Made by a program: the position numbers and the translations under genes | In this document: piece by piece, positions 16,728 to 23,992 of the stretch | How positions within the stretch are numbered: position 1 is the stretch's first letter | Layout: each line of letters begins with the position of its first letter | The notes under the pieces: model-generated | Database searches by the model: none | Seen by the model: the letters and a program-made list of their open reading frames with translations, nothing else | Told to the model about the DNA's origin: nothing | Assembly (NCBI GenBank): GCA_036389835.1 | Contig: DASVWC010000028.1 | Location: forward strand, 11,682-75,681 | Origin: AC-37 sp036389835 | GTDB taxonomy: Bacteria > Actinomycetota > Thermoleophilia > Solirubrobacterales > Thermoleophilaceae | DNA: 64,000 bases | Direction: 5' to 3'

Positions 16728-17291
16728 ATGATCGACGGTGACGATCGAGACGCCGAAACTCGATCTGTGGCCCTACGCCGCAAATCTCGACGGACGGCTC
16801 GTCCCGCGTGCAAAGTCCCTGCGGAGGCCGACCGGACCTCACAACCCGTCGGGGTAAGCGACCTCGAGCATTGCATCACCGACGAGATACGCCTCTTGTC
16901 GGACTACTACAGGACCGCTCTCGTGCAGGCTCGCATGAGCTTCGGCTGGGCCGTCGCCGGAGCCGCCGCGGGTCTCTGTTGCTTCGCCGGGGCGGTCGCG
17001 GTCCAGCTGTGGATGGACGCCACCAATGCCGCCGGGATCAGCGCTGTCGCCGGCGCTTTCATCGAGGTAATCGCGGGCCTCAACTTCGTGCTCTACGGCA
17101 AGGCCACCGTCCAGCTGGGGGAGTTCCACGAACGCCTCGAGCGCATCCAGCGCTTCGCGCTGGCGAGCCGACTGTGCGACTCCCTGCCGGAGGAATCACG
17201 CGCCGGCGCGCGCGCCGAGCTGATCCGGACGGTCTCGGGCGATACCGCCCATTCGCGTAAGGCTCCCGTCGCGTGGAGCGAACAGGCGTAG
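16728..17291 (+). CDS. Two-helix membrane protein, TRADD-N-associated 2TM domain-like
   Basis: This 187-residue protein has a basic, probably disordered N-terminus (1-50), then DYYRTALVQARMSFGWAVAG leading into TM1 (about 72-95), TM2 (about 103-124, containing GAFIEVIAGLNFVLYGKA), and a cytosolic helix with FHERLERIQRFALASRL. The YYxxALxQAxxSF entry, the Glu inside TM2 and the FHxRLxRxQR exit match my knowledge of the 2TM domain found next to TRADD-N in bacterial conflict systems; this is from memory and unsearched. A GGAAAG ribosome site precedes ATG 16728. It ends the operon, 25 bases after the preceding stop. A membrane-acting effector role is inferred. Confidence 0.75.
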   Translation: MIDGDDRDAETRSVALRRKSRRTARPACKVPAEADRTSQPVGVSDLEHCITDEIRLLSDYYRTALVQARMSFGWAVAGAAAGLCCFAGAVAVQLWMDATNAAGISAVAGAFIEVIAGLNFVLYGKATVQLGEFHERLERIQRFALASRLCDSLPEESRAGARAELIRTVSGDTAHSRKAPVAWSEQA

Positions 17292-17297
17292 CGAGCC

Positions 17298-18251
17298 CTA
17301 GGCGGAGAACCAGCGCTTGGGGTTCTCGACCATCATCTGGTCGAGCTGCTCCTCGGTCATTCCGCGCTCGGTCAGCTCCGGGATGACCTTCTCGAAGATG
17401 AAGGTCATGCTCCAGTCCGGCACGGCGTGCTCCCGCATCTGGTCCTGGACCGCGGGGGGGAACCAGTCGATCGTCGAGCAGTAGTCCTGCGAGAGGAACA
17501 TCCGGTCCGCGTAGCCGCGCTCGAGCAGGGCGAGCACGGTCTCGTTGCGCTTGTCGGTCGGGAGGAAGATGTCGAGGCCGTAGCGGTCCATTCCGATCCA
17601 CGGGCCGCGCTCGAGCAGGCGCTCGATGTAGTCGAGGTCGTCGGTGTCGCCGGTGTGCGCGATGTGGACCTTGGCCGGGTCGACCCCCTCCTCCTCGAAG
17701 ATCCGCATCTGCTCGAGCCCGGTCTCGGTCTTGGGGTGCGAGTGGGCCATGATCGGCCTGCCGGTGCGCTTGCTCGCCCGCGCCACGGCGCAGTGGACCT
17801 TCTCGATGTTCGGCGTGAGGCCGGGCTCGTCGGCGGCGCACTTGAGGAAGGCGGCCTTGATCTCGGTGCCCTGGATGCCCTGCTCGATGTCGTGGACGAA
17901 GACCTCGGCGAGCGCGTCCTCGTCGCGGTTCAGGAGCGGCTGCGGCAGGTAGTCGTAGGTGTAGATGCCGGTCGGGAGGATCACGTTGAGGCCCGACGCG
18001 TCGGCCACGCGCTTCGAGAAGCGGGCGTCGCGCTGGAGGTAGAGCGGGCTCGGCTCGACGACGGTGACGATGCCGTGGCCCTTGACGGCCTGCGCGTCGG
18101 CGATCGCGGCCTCCCACTCCGCGTCCTCGTCGTACATCTGCGGGAACTGGACGCGCGTTCCCTCGTCGGAGGTGCGGAAGTGCTCGTGGATGAGAGTCCG
18201 GCCCATCTCCTCGACGTCGATGGGGCCGTTGACGGTCTCGACGGTTGCCAC
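17298..18251 (-). CDS. Phosphotriesterase-family metal-dependent hydrolase
   Basis: This 317-residue amidohydrolase-superfamily protein of the PTE/lactonase type has a binuclear metal site. Likely ligands are H22 and H24 (LIHEHF), a carboxylated lysine (K137 in FLKCAADEPGLTP), H170/H172 (IMAHSH), H199 (IAHTGD) and D256 (SQDYC). The family hydrolyses lactones or phosphotriesters; lactonase activity is more likely ancestrally, and the substrate is unknown. The start is a GTG at 18251 preceded by GGGAGGAGA. It converges with the accessory operon, leaving only 6 bases between stop codons. Confidence 0.85.
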   Translation of the reverse strand: MATVETVNGPIDVEEMGRTLIHEHFRTSDEGTRVQFPQMYDEDAEWEAAIADAQAVKGHGIVTVVEPSPLYLQRDARFSKRVADASGLNVILPTGIYTYDYLPQPLLNRDEDALAEVFVHDIEQGIQGTEIKAAFLKCAADEPGLTPNIEKVHCAVARASKRTGRPIMAHSHPKTETGLEQMRIFEEEGVDPAKVHIAHTGDTDDLDYIERLLERGPWIGMDRYGLDIFLPTDKRNETVLALLERGYADRMFLSQDYCSTIDWFPPAVQDQMREHAVPDWSMTFIFEKVIPELTERGMTEEQLDQMMVENPKRWFSA

Positions 18252-18294
18252 TGCATCTCCTCCCAGCCCGGTTACGCGCCGGAGTCTTTCAGAC

Positions 18295-18948
18295 TCAGTC
18301 CGGGTCGACCAGGCGGCGCTCCATCGCCCAGCGGCTCAGCTCGTGCCGGCTCGAGAGCTGGAGCTTGCGCAGCACCGCCGAGACGTGGGCCTCGACGGTC
18401 TTGGCCGAGATGCCGAGCCGGTGCGCGATCTCCTTGTACATGTATCCACGCGCGATGTGCTGGAGGACCTCGCGCTCGCGCGCGGTGAGCTGGTCGAGCT
18501 CGGGATCGGCCTCGGTGGGCGCCGCCTCGCCGGCGAACGCGTCGAGCACGAAGCCGGCCAGCCGCGGCGAGAAGACCGCGTCGCCTCCGTGCACGCGCTC
18601 GATGGCGGCCGACAGGTCGTCGCCGGCGATGGTCTTCGTCACGTAGCCGCGGGCTCCGGCGCGGATCACCGCGATCACGTCCTCGGCCGCGTCGCTGACC
18701 GACAGCGCGAGGAAGCGCGTGGCGGCCGGGTCGCCCGCGGCCGTCCGCCGGATCACCTCCACCCCGCCCCCGTCGGGCATGTGCACGTCGAGCAGCACCA
18801 CGTCGGGCTCGAGCTCCCGTATGCACTCGACCGCCTCCTCGACGGTCCCTGCCTCGCCGACCACCTTCACGCGCTCGGCCAGCTCGCTGCGCACGCCGGC
18901 GCGGAAGATCGCGTGGTCGTCCACGATCACGACCCGGATCGCGCTCAT
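18295..18948 (-). CDS. NarL/LuxR-family response regulator
   Basis: This 217-residue protein has a receiver domain at 1-120 (acidic D10/D11, phospho-acceptor D54 in LLDVHMPDGG, switch residues in the LALSVSD and VTKTIAG segments) and a LuxR-type HTH at about 150-212 (LTAREREVLQHIARGYMYKE, AKTVEAHVSAVLRKL). The ATG overlaps the kinase stop (ATGA). It is the cognate regulator of the upstream kinase, in a PspC-kinase-regulator arrangement resembling LiaRS envelope-stress systems. Confidence 0.93.
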   Translation of the reverse strand: MSAIRVVIVDDHAIFRAGVRSELAERVKVVGEAGTVEEAVECIRELEPDVVLLDVHMPDGGGVEVIRRTAAGDPAATRFLALSVSDAAEDVIAVIRAGARGYVTKTIAGDDLSAAIERVHGGDAVFSPRLAGFVLDAFAGEAAPTEADPELDQLTAREREVLQHIARGYMYKEIAHRLGISAKTVEAHVSAVLRKLQLSSRHELSRWAMERRLVDPD

Positions 18949-20117
18949 CCGGCGCCCCGCGCGAGCGTCAGCTCCACCTCGGTTCCCGAGCCCGGCTCCG
19001 ACCGCACCACGGCCGTGCCGCCGTTGCGCTCCATCCGGCCGATTATCGACTCCCGCACGCCGCGGCGCTCCTCGGGCACGGCGTCGAGGTCGAAGCCGGC
19101 CCCGCGGTCGCGGACGAACACCGCGACCCGCGCGTCCCCGACCTCGGCGAAGACGTCGATCGGCCCCGCGGTGCCCGCGAACTTGGCCGCGTTGAGGATC
19201 GCCTCGCGCGCGGCCGCGACCAGCGGCTCGGTCCTCGCGTCGAGCGGGCAGTCGCCCACGGTCACGACCTCGACCGCCGCCTCGTGGGCGGCCTCCACGT
19301 CGGCGGCGGCCGCTTCGAGCGCGGCCGCGAGGCTCTCGCCCGCGCTCGACGGCGGGCGATCGAGCAGCCAGGCGCGCAGCTCGCGCTCCTGACGGCGGGC
19401 GAGCGCCGCGACCTCGCGCGGGTCGGACGCTCGGCGCTGCACGAGCGCGAGCGTCTGGAGCACCGAGTCGTGGAGGTGCGCGGCCAGCTCGGCGCGCTCC
19501 TGCGAGCGGATGCGCTCCGCGCGCTCCTCGGCGAGGCTGCGGCCGAGGCGCCACCAGAGCGGGGCGAGGATCAGTCCGATCGCCGCGACGAGCACCACGC
19601 CCGCGAGCACCACGTCGCCGAGCGCGTTGAGCGCGCCGTTGGCCCACAGGAACACGAGCGCGGCGCCGAGCACCAGCGCGGCGCCGAGGCCGATCGCGCT
19701 GCGCGCCTGGCCGCCGAGCAGCGGGGGCGGCGCGGGCCGGGGGCCTCCCCGCGGCGCGTCGGGGGCCGGCCGCTGGGGCGCGCCGACCGACTGCCGCCAG
19801 ATCAGCGCGCCGCCGACGGCCGCGGCGATCAGCGGCCAGGCGATCGCGTCGCTGAACCACCAGCCGAGGGCGCGCAGGAGCAGCAGCACGCTCAGCGCCA
19901 GCAGGCCGGCGCCGGTCGCCGTGGCCACGCCGCCGCGCCGGCGCGGCCCGCGGCTGGTGGCGACGACGATCGCCCCCACGGTCGCGGCGACCGAGGGGGC
20001 GAGGTAGGCGAAGGCGAGCTCGATCGCGTCCTCCTCGGCGAGCAGCAGCAGCCCGCCGAAGGCGGTGATCGCCAGGCCCGCGACCAGCGAGGTGGCGTCG
20101 ACCTCGCGACGGGTCAT
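18945..20117 (-). CDS. Sensor histidine kinase (HisKA_3 type)
   Basis: This 390-residue membrane kinase has about six N-terminal hydrophobic segments (10-30, 36-54, 66-84, 90-105, 138-158, 165-188), then a cytosolic HisKA_3 dimerisation helix with H216 in ELAAHLHDSVLQTL, and a HATPase domain (AAREAILNAAKFAG N-box, FVRDRGAGFD, GTAVVRSEPGSGTEVEL). There is no extracellular sensing domain, so it probably senses within the membrane or through the upstream PspC protein. It overlaps both neighbours by ATGA junctions. Confidence 0.92.
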   Translation of the reverse strand: MTRREVDATSLVAGLAITAFGGLLLLAEEDAIELAFAYLAPSVAATVGAIVVATSRGPRRRGGVATATGAGLLALSVLLLLRALGWWFSDAIAWPLIAAAVGGALIWRQSVGAPQRPAPDAPRGGPRPAPPPLLGGQARSAIGLGAALVLGAALVFLWANGALNALGDVVLAGVVLVAAIGLILAPLWWRLGRSLAEERAERIRSQERAELAAHLHDSVLQTLALVQRRASDPREVAALARRQERELRAWLLDRPPSSAGESLAAALEAAAADVEAAHEAAVEVVTVGDCPLDARTEPLVAAAREAILNAAKFAGTAGPIDVFAEVGDARVAVFVRDRGAGFDLDAVPEERRGVRESIIGRMERNGGTAVVRSEPGSGTEVELTLARGAG

Positions 20118-21034
20118 CGCGCGGGCGGCCTCCGGCACGCGTCGTTCGAGCCGTAGAGGCCGGGCCGGAAGTCGTCGCCGATCGGCCGGTCGCCGACCAT
20201 GAACGCGCCGAGGCCCACGTCGGCGTCCACCACGAGGCGCGGCACGCCCGGCGGCGGCACCGGGGTGTCCGACCAGTCGACGTCGAGCCCGCCGCTGTCG
20301 CGCTCGAGCCCGCCGACGTAGCCTGCGCCCACGCGGGCCTCGGTCGCGACGCAGACGTCCTCGGGGACCAGCAGCTCGATCTGGCCGGTGCCCAGCCTCA
20401 GGTCGAGCTCGTGCTCGCCGGGCGCGAAGGCGATGTCGCGCAGGTCCACCACGAGGTGGCCCGCCCCGAGCCGGTACGAGTCGCGCAGCTCGGCGACCGA
20501 GTGCGGGCGGTAGGTGCGCTCGCCCACGCCGCCGTGGAGGTCCACGTCGGCCGCGGAGACGACGCCCGCGGGGAGCGCCACCGCCAGCGCCGGCAGGATC
20601 AGCCAGCGGGCGCCCCCGCGGAAGGCCGCCGCGGCCAGCGCGAGGCCGAGCACGACCACGGCGGCCGCGACGTAGGTGCCCGAGCCGGTGCCGGTGGCCC
20701 AGAAGCTGCCCACGGCCGCCAGCGCGCTGCCGGTCAGGACGGCGAGGAACAGCCCGACGCGCTTCCAGACCGCGCGGTCGCCGTGGAAGAAGCGGACGCC
20801 GAGCGGTGCCTTCGTGCTGCCCTCCGCCGGCACGAACAGCCAGATCGCGCCGTACACGAAGAAGCCGACGCCGCCGAAGAAGGTCAGCGCCACCAGGGCG
20901 ATGCGGAAGATCACCGGGTCGACGCCGAAGTACCGCCCGAGGCCGCCGCCGACGCCGGCGATCATGCGCTTGCGCGAACGCTCCAGGCGGCGCGGCTCGG
21001 GGGGCGGTTGGGTGGGTTGCGGTGCGGTGGTCAT
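20114..21034 (-). CDS. PspC-domain membrane protein
   Basis: This 306-residue protein starts with a proline-rich tail, followed by a PspC domain at about 18-75 (SRKRMIAGVGGGLGRYFGVDP, then a helix ending IWLFVPAEG), two or three further membrane segments (about 92-150), and a C-terminal beta-rich LiaF-like region (LGAGHLVVDLRDI, GTGQIELLVPEDV, ADVGLGAFMVG). PspC/LiaF proteins modulate envelope-stress kinases. It is first in the three-gene operon, with a GAGGAGA ribosome site, and its end overlaps the kinase start. Confidence 0.9.
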   Translation of the reverse strand: MTTAPQPTQPPPEPRRLERSRKRMIAGVGGGLGRYFGVDPVIFRIALVALTFFGGVGFFVYGAIWLFVPAEGSTKAPLGVRFFHGDRAVWKRVGLFLAVLTGSALAAVGSFWATGTGSGTYVAAAVVVLGLALAAAAFRGGARWLILPALAVALPAGVVSAADVDLHGGVGERTYRPHSVAELRDSYRLGAGHLVVDLRDIAFAPGEHELDLRLGTGQIELLVPEDVCVATEARVGAGYVGGLERDSGGLDVDWSDTPVPPPGVPRLVVDADVGLGAFMVGDRPIGDDFRPGLYGSNDACRRPPAR

Positions 21035-21150
21035 GGTGAGTCTCCTCGAGTTTCGTTGGACGAGGAGATGGTCGATGCGAAGCGGGCTCCCGACAATCCG
21101 GAATGTCCCCTACGGGAGAGGCCGGGTGGCGCGATAACGTGCCGCGCGAC

Positions 21151-22098
21151 ATGGAGTGGCACGCGTTCGACGAATGGCAGATCGACCTGCACGGGCACCG
21201 GGCGATCTACCGCATCGCCGGGAGCGGGCCGCCGGTCGTCCTGATCCACGGGATGGTCAACTCGTCGCGGCACTGGGAGGCCGTCGCGCGCCGGCTCGCG
21301 CGCGACTACACGGTCGTCGCACCCGACCTCATCGGCCACGGCGACTCGGCCACCCCGCGCGGTGACTACTCGCTCGGCGCCCATGCCGCCAGCATCCGCG
21401 ACCTGCTCACCGCGATCGGCATCGACCGGGCGACGATCGTGGGCCATTCGCTCGGAGGCGGCGTGGCGATGCAGTTCTTCTACCAGTTCCCCCAGCGCAC
21501 CGAGCGGCTGGTGCTCGTGTCGAGCGGGGGTCTCGGCGCGGAGGTCAGCCCGCTGCTGCGCAGCGCGGCGGTGCCGGGGTTCGCAGGCCTGCTCGCGCTG
21601 GCCGCCGACCGGCGCGTGGTGGGCGGGATCGCGGGCGCGGGCCGCCGGCTGCGCGCGCGTGGGGTTCGCTCGGGCGCGTCGCTCCAGGCGGTGGCGCGCG
21701 CGCTGCGCCCGCTCGAGCGCCCGGGTGCGCGCGAGGCGTTCCTGCAGACGCTGCGCGCGGTTATCGACGTGAAGGGCCAGCGCGTGAGCGCCCGCGACCG
21801 GCTCTACCTGCTCGACTCGATGCCCACGCTGGTGGTCTGGGGCGAGCGCGACAACACGATCCCGATCGAGCACGGGCTCGCCACCCACCGGGCGGTGCCG
21901 CATTCGCGCTTCGAGACGCTGCCGCGCGCGGCGCACTTCCCCCACCTCGAGGATCCCGACGGGCTGGCCGCGGTGCTGCTCGACTTCCTCGAGACGACCG
22001 AGCCGGCGCCGATCGAGGACGCCGATTGGGGCGGGATCATCGCGCGGCGTGCACCGCGGAGCCGGCGCGGGGCTGCGGCGACGGTGGCCGGCGGCTAG
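21151..22098 (+). CDS. Alpha/beta hydrolase
   Basis: This 315-residue cytosolic alpha/beta-fold hydrolase has the oxyanion HG motif at LIHGMVNSSRHW, nucleophile elbow GHSLGGG with S100, the acidic residue in VVWGERDNTIP, and catalytic His in RAAHFPHLEDP. The family includes esterases, lipases and C-C hydrolases; the specific substrate is unclear. I prefer the ATG at 21151 because a GATAAC -10-like box at 21133-21138 would give a near-leaderless message; an in-frame ATG at 21103 would add 16 non-conserved-looking residues. Confidence 0.85.
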   Translation: MEWHAFDEWQIDLHGHRAIYRIAGSGPPVVLIHGMVNSSRHWEAVARRLARDYTVVAPDLIGHGDSATPRGDYSLGAHAASIRDLLTAIGIDRATIVGHSLGGGVAMQFFYQFPQRTERLVLVSSGGLGAEVSPLLRSAAVPGFAGLLALAADRRVVGGIAGAGRRLRARGVRSGASLQAVARALRPLERPGAREAFLQTLRAVIDVKGQRVSARDRLYLLDSMPTLVVWGERDNTIPIEHGLATHRAVPHSRFETLPRAAHFPHLEDPDGLAAVLLDFLETTEPAPIEDADWGGIIARRAPRSRRGAAATVAGG

Positions 22099-22112
22099 CG
22101 GCCCGGCGGACG

Positions 22113-22166
22113 GCGCGAGGGGCGGACGGCGCGACCGCGGCTCGCGCGACCGCGGCGTCTGCACCC
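22113..22166. repeat. Short direct repeats between the hydrolase gene and selC
   Basis: GGCGGACGGCGCGA occurs twice in close succession, followed by CGCGACCGCGG twice. The segment lies in a 230-base gap with no credible coding frame. It may be simple GC-rich slippage DNA. Confidence 0.4.
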
Positions 22167-22280
22167 AGCGAGCCTGGCGTGCGTGTCGCGTAACGCTCCG
22201 TTCGCCTCGGCGCCCTGCGCCGGCGCCACCGTCCTGGATAGCCGTCGCTATGGGTCGGTAGGGCAGGACGTTGATCTGGC

Positions 22281-22311
22281 GCGTGTCACAGAACCGTTAC
22301 GACGTGTGACA
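22281..22311. promoter_or_regulatory. Inverted repeat upstream of tRNA-Sec
   Basis: CGTGTCACA and TGTGACAG arms lie about 14 bases apart, 20-50 bases upstream of the tRNA-Sec 5' end, with TTGATC at 22271-22276 as a possible -35. It could be a regulatory site or part of the tRNA promoter. No clear -10 is seen. Confidence 0.3.
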
Positions 22312-22331
22312 GGTGCGTAGCCTCCGCCGCT

Positions 22332-22424
22332 GGAGCGGCAGGGGTCTGGTGGCCCATCCGGTCTTCAAAACCGGCAGGGCGGGGCAGCCCCCCGCTTGGA
22401 TGGTTCGATTCCATCGCCGCTCCG
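22332..22424 (+). tRNA. selC: Selenocysteine tRNA (anticodon TCA)
   Basis: This 93-base tRNA folds with an 8-bp acceptor stem (GGAGCGGC at 22332-22339 with GCCGCTCC at 22416-22423, discriminator G), a D arm, anticodon stem CCGGT/ACCGG around loop CTTCAAA with anticodon TCA, a long GC-rich variable arm, and a 5-bp T stem GATGG/CCATC around TTCGATT. The 8+5 bp acceptor-T geometry is the bacterial tRNA-Sec hallmark. CCA is not encoded. selA, selB and selD are not in this window. Confidence 0.95.
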
Positions 22425-22445
22425 TGGGTGGAAACGCGAGTTTCG

Positions 22446-22463
22446 GGCCCGGCGCGCCGGGCC
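22446..22463 (+). terminator. Palindromic hairpin after tRNA-Sec
   Basis: GGCCCGGCGCGCCGGGCC is a perfect 18-base palindrome (8-bp stem) 22 bases after the tRNA 3' end. It lacks a T-run, but it lies between the tRNA and the convergent nitrilase gene and is a plausible bidirectional terminator. Confidence 0.5.
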
Positions 22464-22523
22464 AAAGCAGGCCGCGGCGGCGGGCCGCGGCGGCGGCCAC
22501 GGCCGCGCCAGCGCGCCGCCGGC

Positions 22524-23492
22524 TCAGCCCTCCGCGCCGTCCGCGCCGCCGCCGAACGGCCGCGGCTCGGGACTGCGTGCGGCGGCTCCGACCTCGGGTA
22601 CGAGCACGTCCGCGCGCGAGTAGTGCCCGACGACGTCGAACCAGCGCTTGGCCCTCATCGACGCGCGCATGTCGCAGTCGGCGTAGAGGATTCCCTCGCG
22701 GCCGCGCAGCGGGCCCGCTATCACCTTCCCGCCCGTCGGCTCCACTATCGCGGCGCCGCCCTCGCCGAAGACCTCCGCGCCGTCCGGGAGCGGCACCGGG
22801 AAGTCGTCGCCGAAGGCGCTCGCCGGGATGTACTGCGGCACCGAGACCACGTACGCGCCCGACTCGATCGCGATGTGCCGCATGCTGGCGAGCCAGCCGT
22901 CGGAGTCGTCGGCGGTCGGCGCCACCCAGATCTGAGGGCCGTGCTGGTACACCGCGTAGCGCGCCAGCGGCATCCGGTTCTCCCAGCAGATGAGGCCGCC
23001 GACACGACCGACTCCGGGGACGTCGGCCACGCCGAGGTCGTCGCCGGCGCCGACGCCGTGGAAGAGGCGCTCCTGCATCGTCGGCATCAGCTTGCGGTGG
23101 CGGTGCAGGACGCCCTCCGGCCCGAGCGTGAGCATGGCGTTGTAGAGCGTGCCGGGCCGCTCGTCCTCGCGCTCGTTCACGCCGACGACGCAGTGCAGCC
23201 CGTGCTCGCGGCAGACCTCGGCGAGACGCGCCACGTGCGGGCCGCGCACGTCCACCGCGCTCTCCCACATCCGCTCCCAGAGCTCGTCCCAGCCGGAGAA
23301 CGCCGCGGCTCCGCGCGCCCACGCGTTGGACGGGTACACCGATACGAAGGTCTCCGGCAGGACGGCTAGCCGGGCTCCCTCGGCGGCGGCCTCGGCCAGC
23401 AGCGCGGCCGCCTTGTCGATCGTCGCGTCGACGTCGAGGACGACCGGCGTCGCCTGGATCGCGGCCACTCGCGTGGTGTCGGGCGAGGTCAT
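22524..23492 (-). CDS. Nitrilase-superfamily carbon-nitrogen hydrolase
   Basis: This 322-residue enzyme has the catalytic triad E47 (VLPETFV), K134 (HRHRKLMPT) and C169 (GLICWENRMP). The long insert NAWARGAAAFSGWDELWERM and the CWENxMPLAR context match the true nitrilase/cyanide hydratase branch more than the amidases, so it probably converts a nitrile to the acid and ammonia. The start is the ATG at 23492, five bases after the stop of the lipoprotein gene. The C-terminus is rich in Pro, Gly and Ala. Confidence 0.88.
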   Translation of the reverse strand: MTSPDTTRVAAIQATPVVLDVDATIDKAAALLAEAAAEGARLAVLPETFVSVYPSNAWARGAAAFSGWDELWERMWESAVDVRGPHVARLAEVCREHGLHCVVGVNEREDERPGTLYNAMLTLGPEGVLHRHRKLMPTMQERLFHGVGAGDDLGVADVPGVGRVGGLICWENRMPLARYAVYQHGPQIWVAPTADDSDGWLASMRHIAIESGAYVVSVPQYIPASAFGDDFPVPLPDGAEVFGEGGAAIVEPTGGKVIAGPLRGREGILYADCDMRASMRAKRWFDVVGHYSRADVLVPEVGAAARSPEPRPFGGGADGAEG

Positions 23493-23497
23493 GGCGT

Positions 23498-23968
23498 CTA
23501 CGAGCCGCCCAGGCCGTCCACCCGCCACTCGCCGGCGGCGGTCTTGGCGAACTCGATCGTCTGCTTCTGGGAGCCGTCGGAGCTCTCGGCCCGCGCCTCG
23601 CCGGTCTCGCCGTCGCCCAGCGGCCGCGCCGCGGTGACCGTGTCGAGCGGGCCGGTGGCGACCGGGCCGAGCTCCTTCGCGCAGCCCTCCAGCCCGCCGA
23701 GCGACTCGACGTAGTCCGATGCCACGATCGCGTAGCAGGGCTCGTCGCCGTCCTCCGCGTTCAGGAGCTCGAGCGCGACCTCCGCGATCCGCTCGCCCTC
23801 GGGCTTCTCGATCCGCGCGTCCGGGCTGGTGGTCGCGGTCGCGGCGGCGGGCGCGGGGCTCTTGTCCTCGCCGCCGCCGTCGCCGTCGTCGTCGCCGCCG
23901 CAGCCCAGCGCGAGCGCGGTGGCCGCCAGCATCGCGCCGAGAAGCGGCGCCGAGCTTCGCGCGATCAC
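23498..23968 (-). CDS. Secreted lipoprotein of unknown function
   Basis: This 156-residue protein has a lipobox (ATALALGCGG, lipidated C23), an acidic Asp/Gly linker, and a domain from about residue 52 containing one cysteine pair (DEPCYAIV, GLEGCAKEL) and a C-terminal ETGEARAESSDGSQKQTIEF...AAGEWRVDGL strand pattern. This resembles the nuclear-transport-factor/DUF4878-like lipoproteins that end in WRVDG. The start is a GTG. It is immediately upstream of, and likely cotranscribed with, the nitrilase gene. Confidence 0.75.
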   Translation of the reverse strand: MIARSSAPLLGAMLAATALALGCGGDDDGDGGGEDKSPAPAAATATTSPDARIEKPEGERIAEVALELLNAEDGDEPCYAIVASDYVESLGGLEGCAKELGPVATGPLDTVTAARPLGDGETGEARAESSDGSQKQTIEFAKTAAGEWRVDGLGGS

Positions 23969-23992
23969 GGCCGGGAGGCTACCTGGGGGCGG

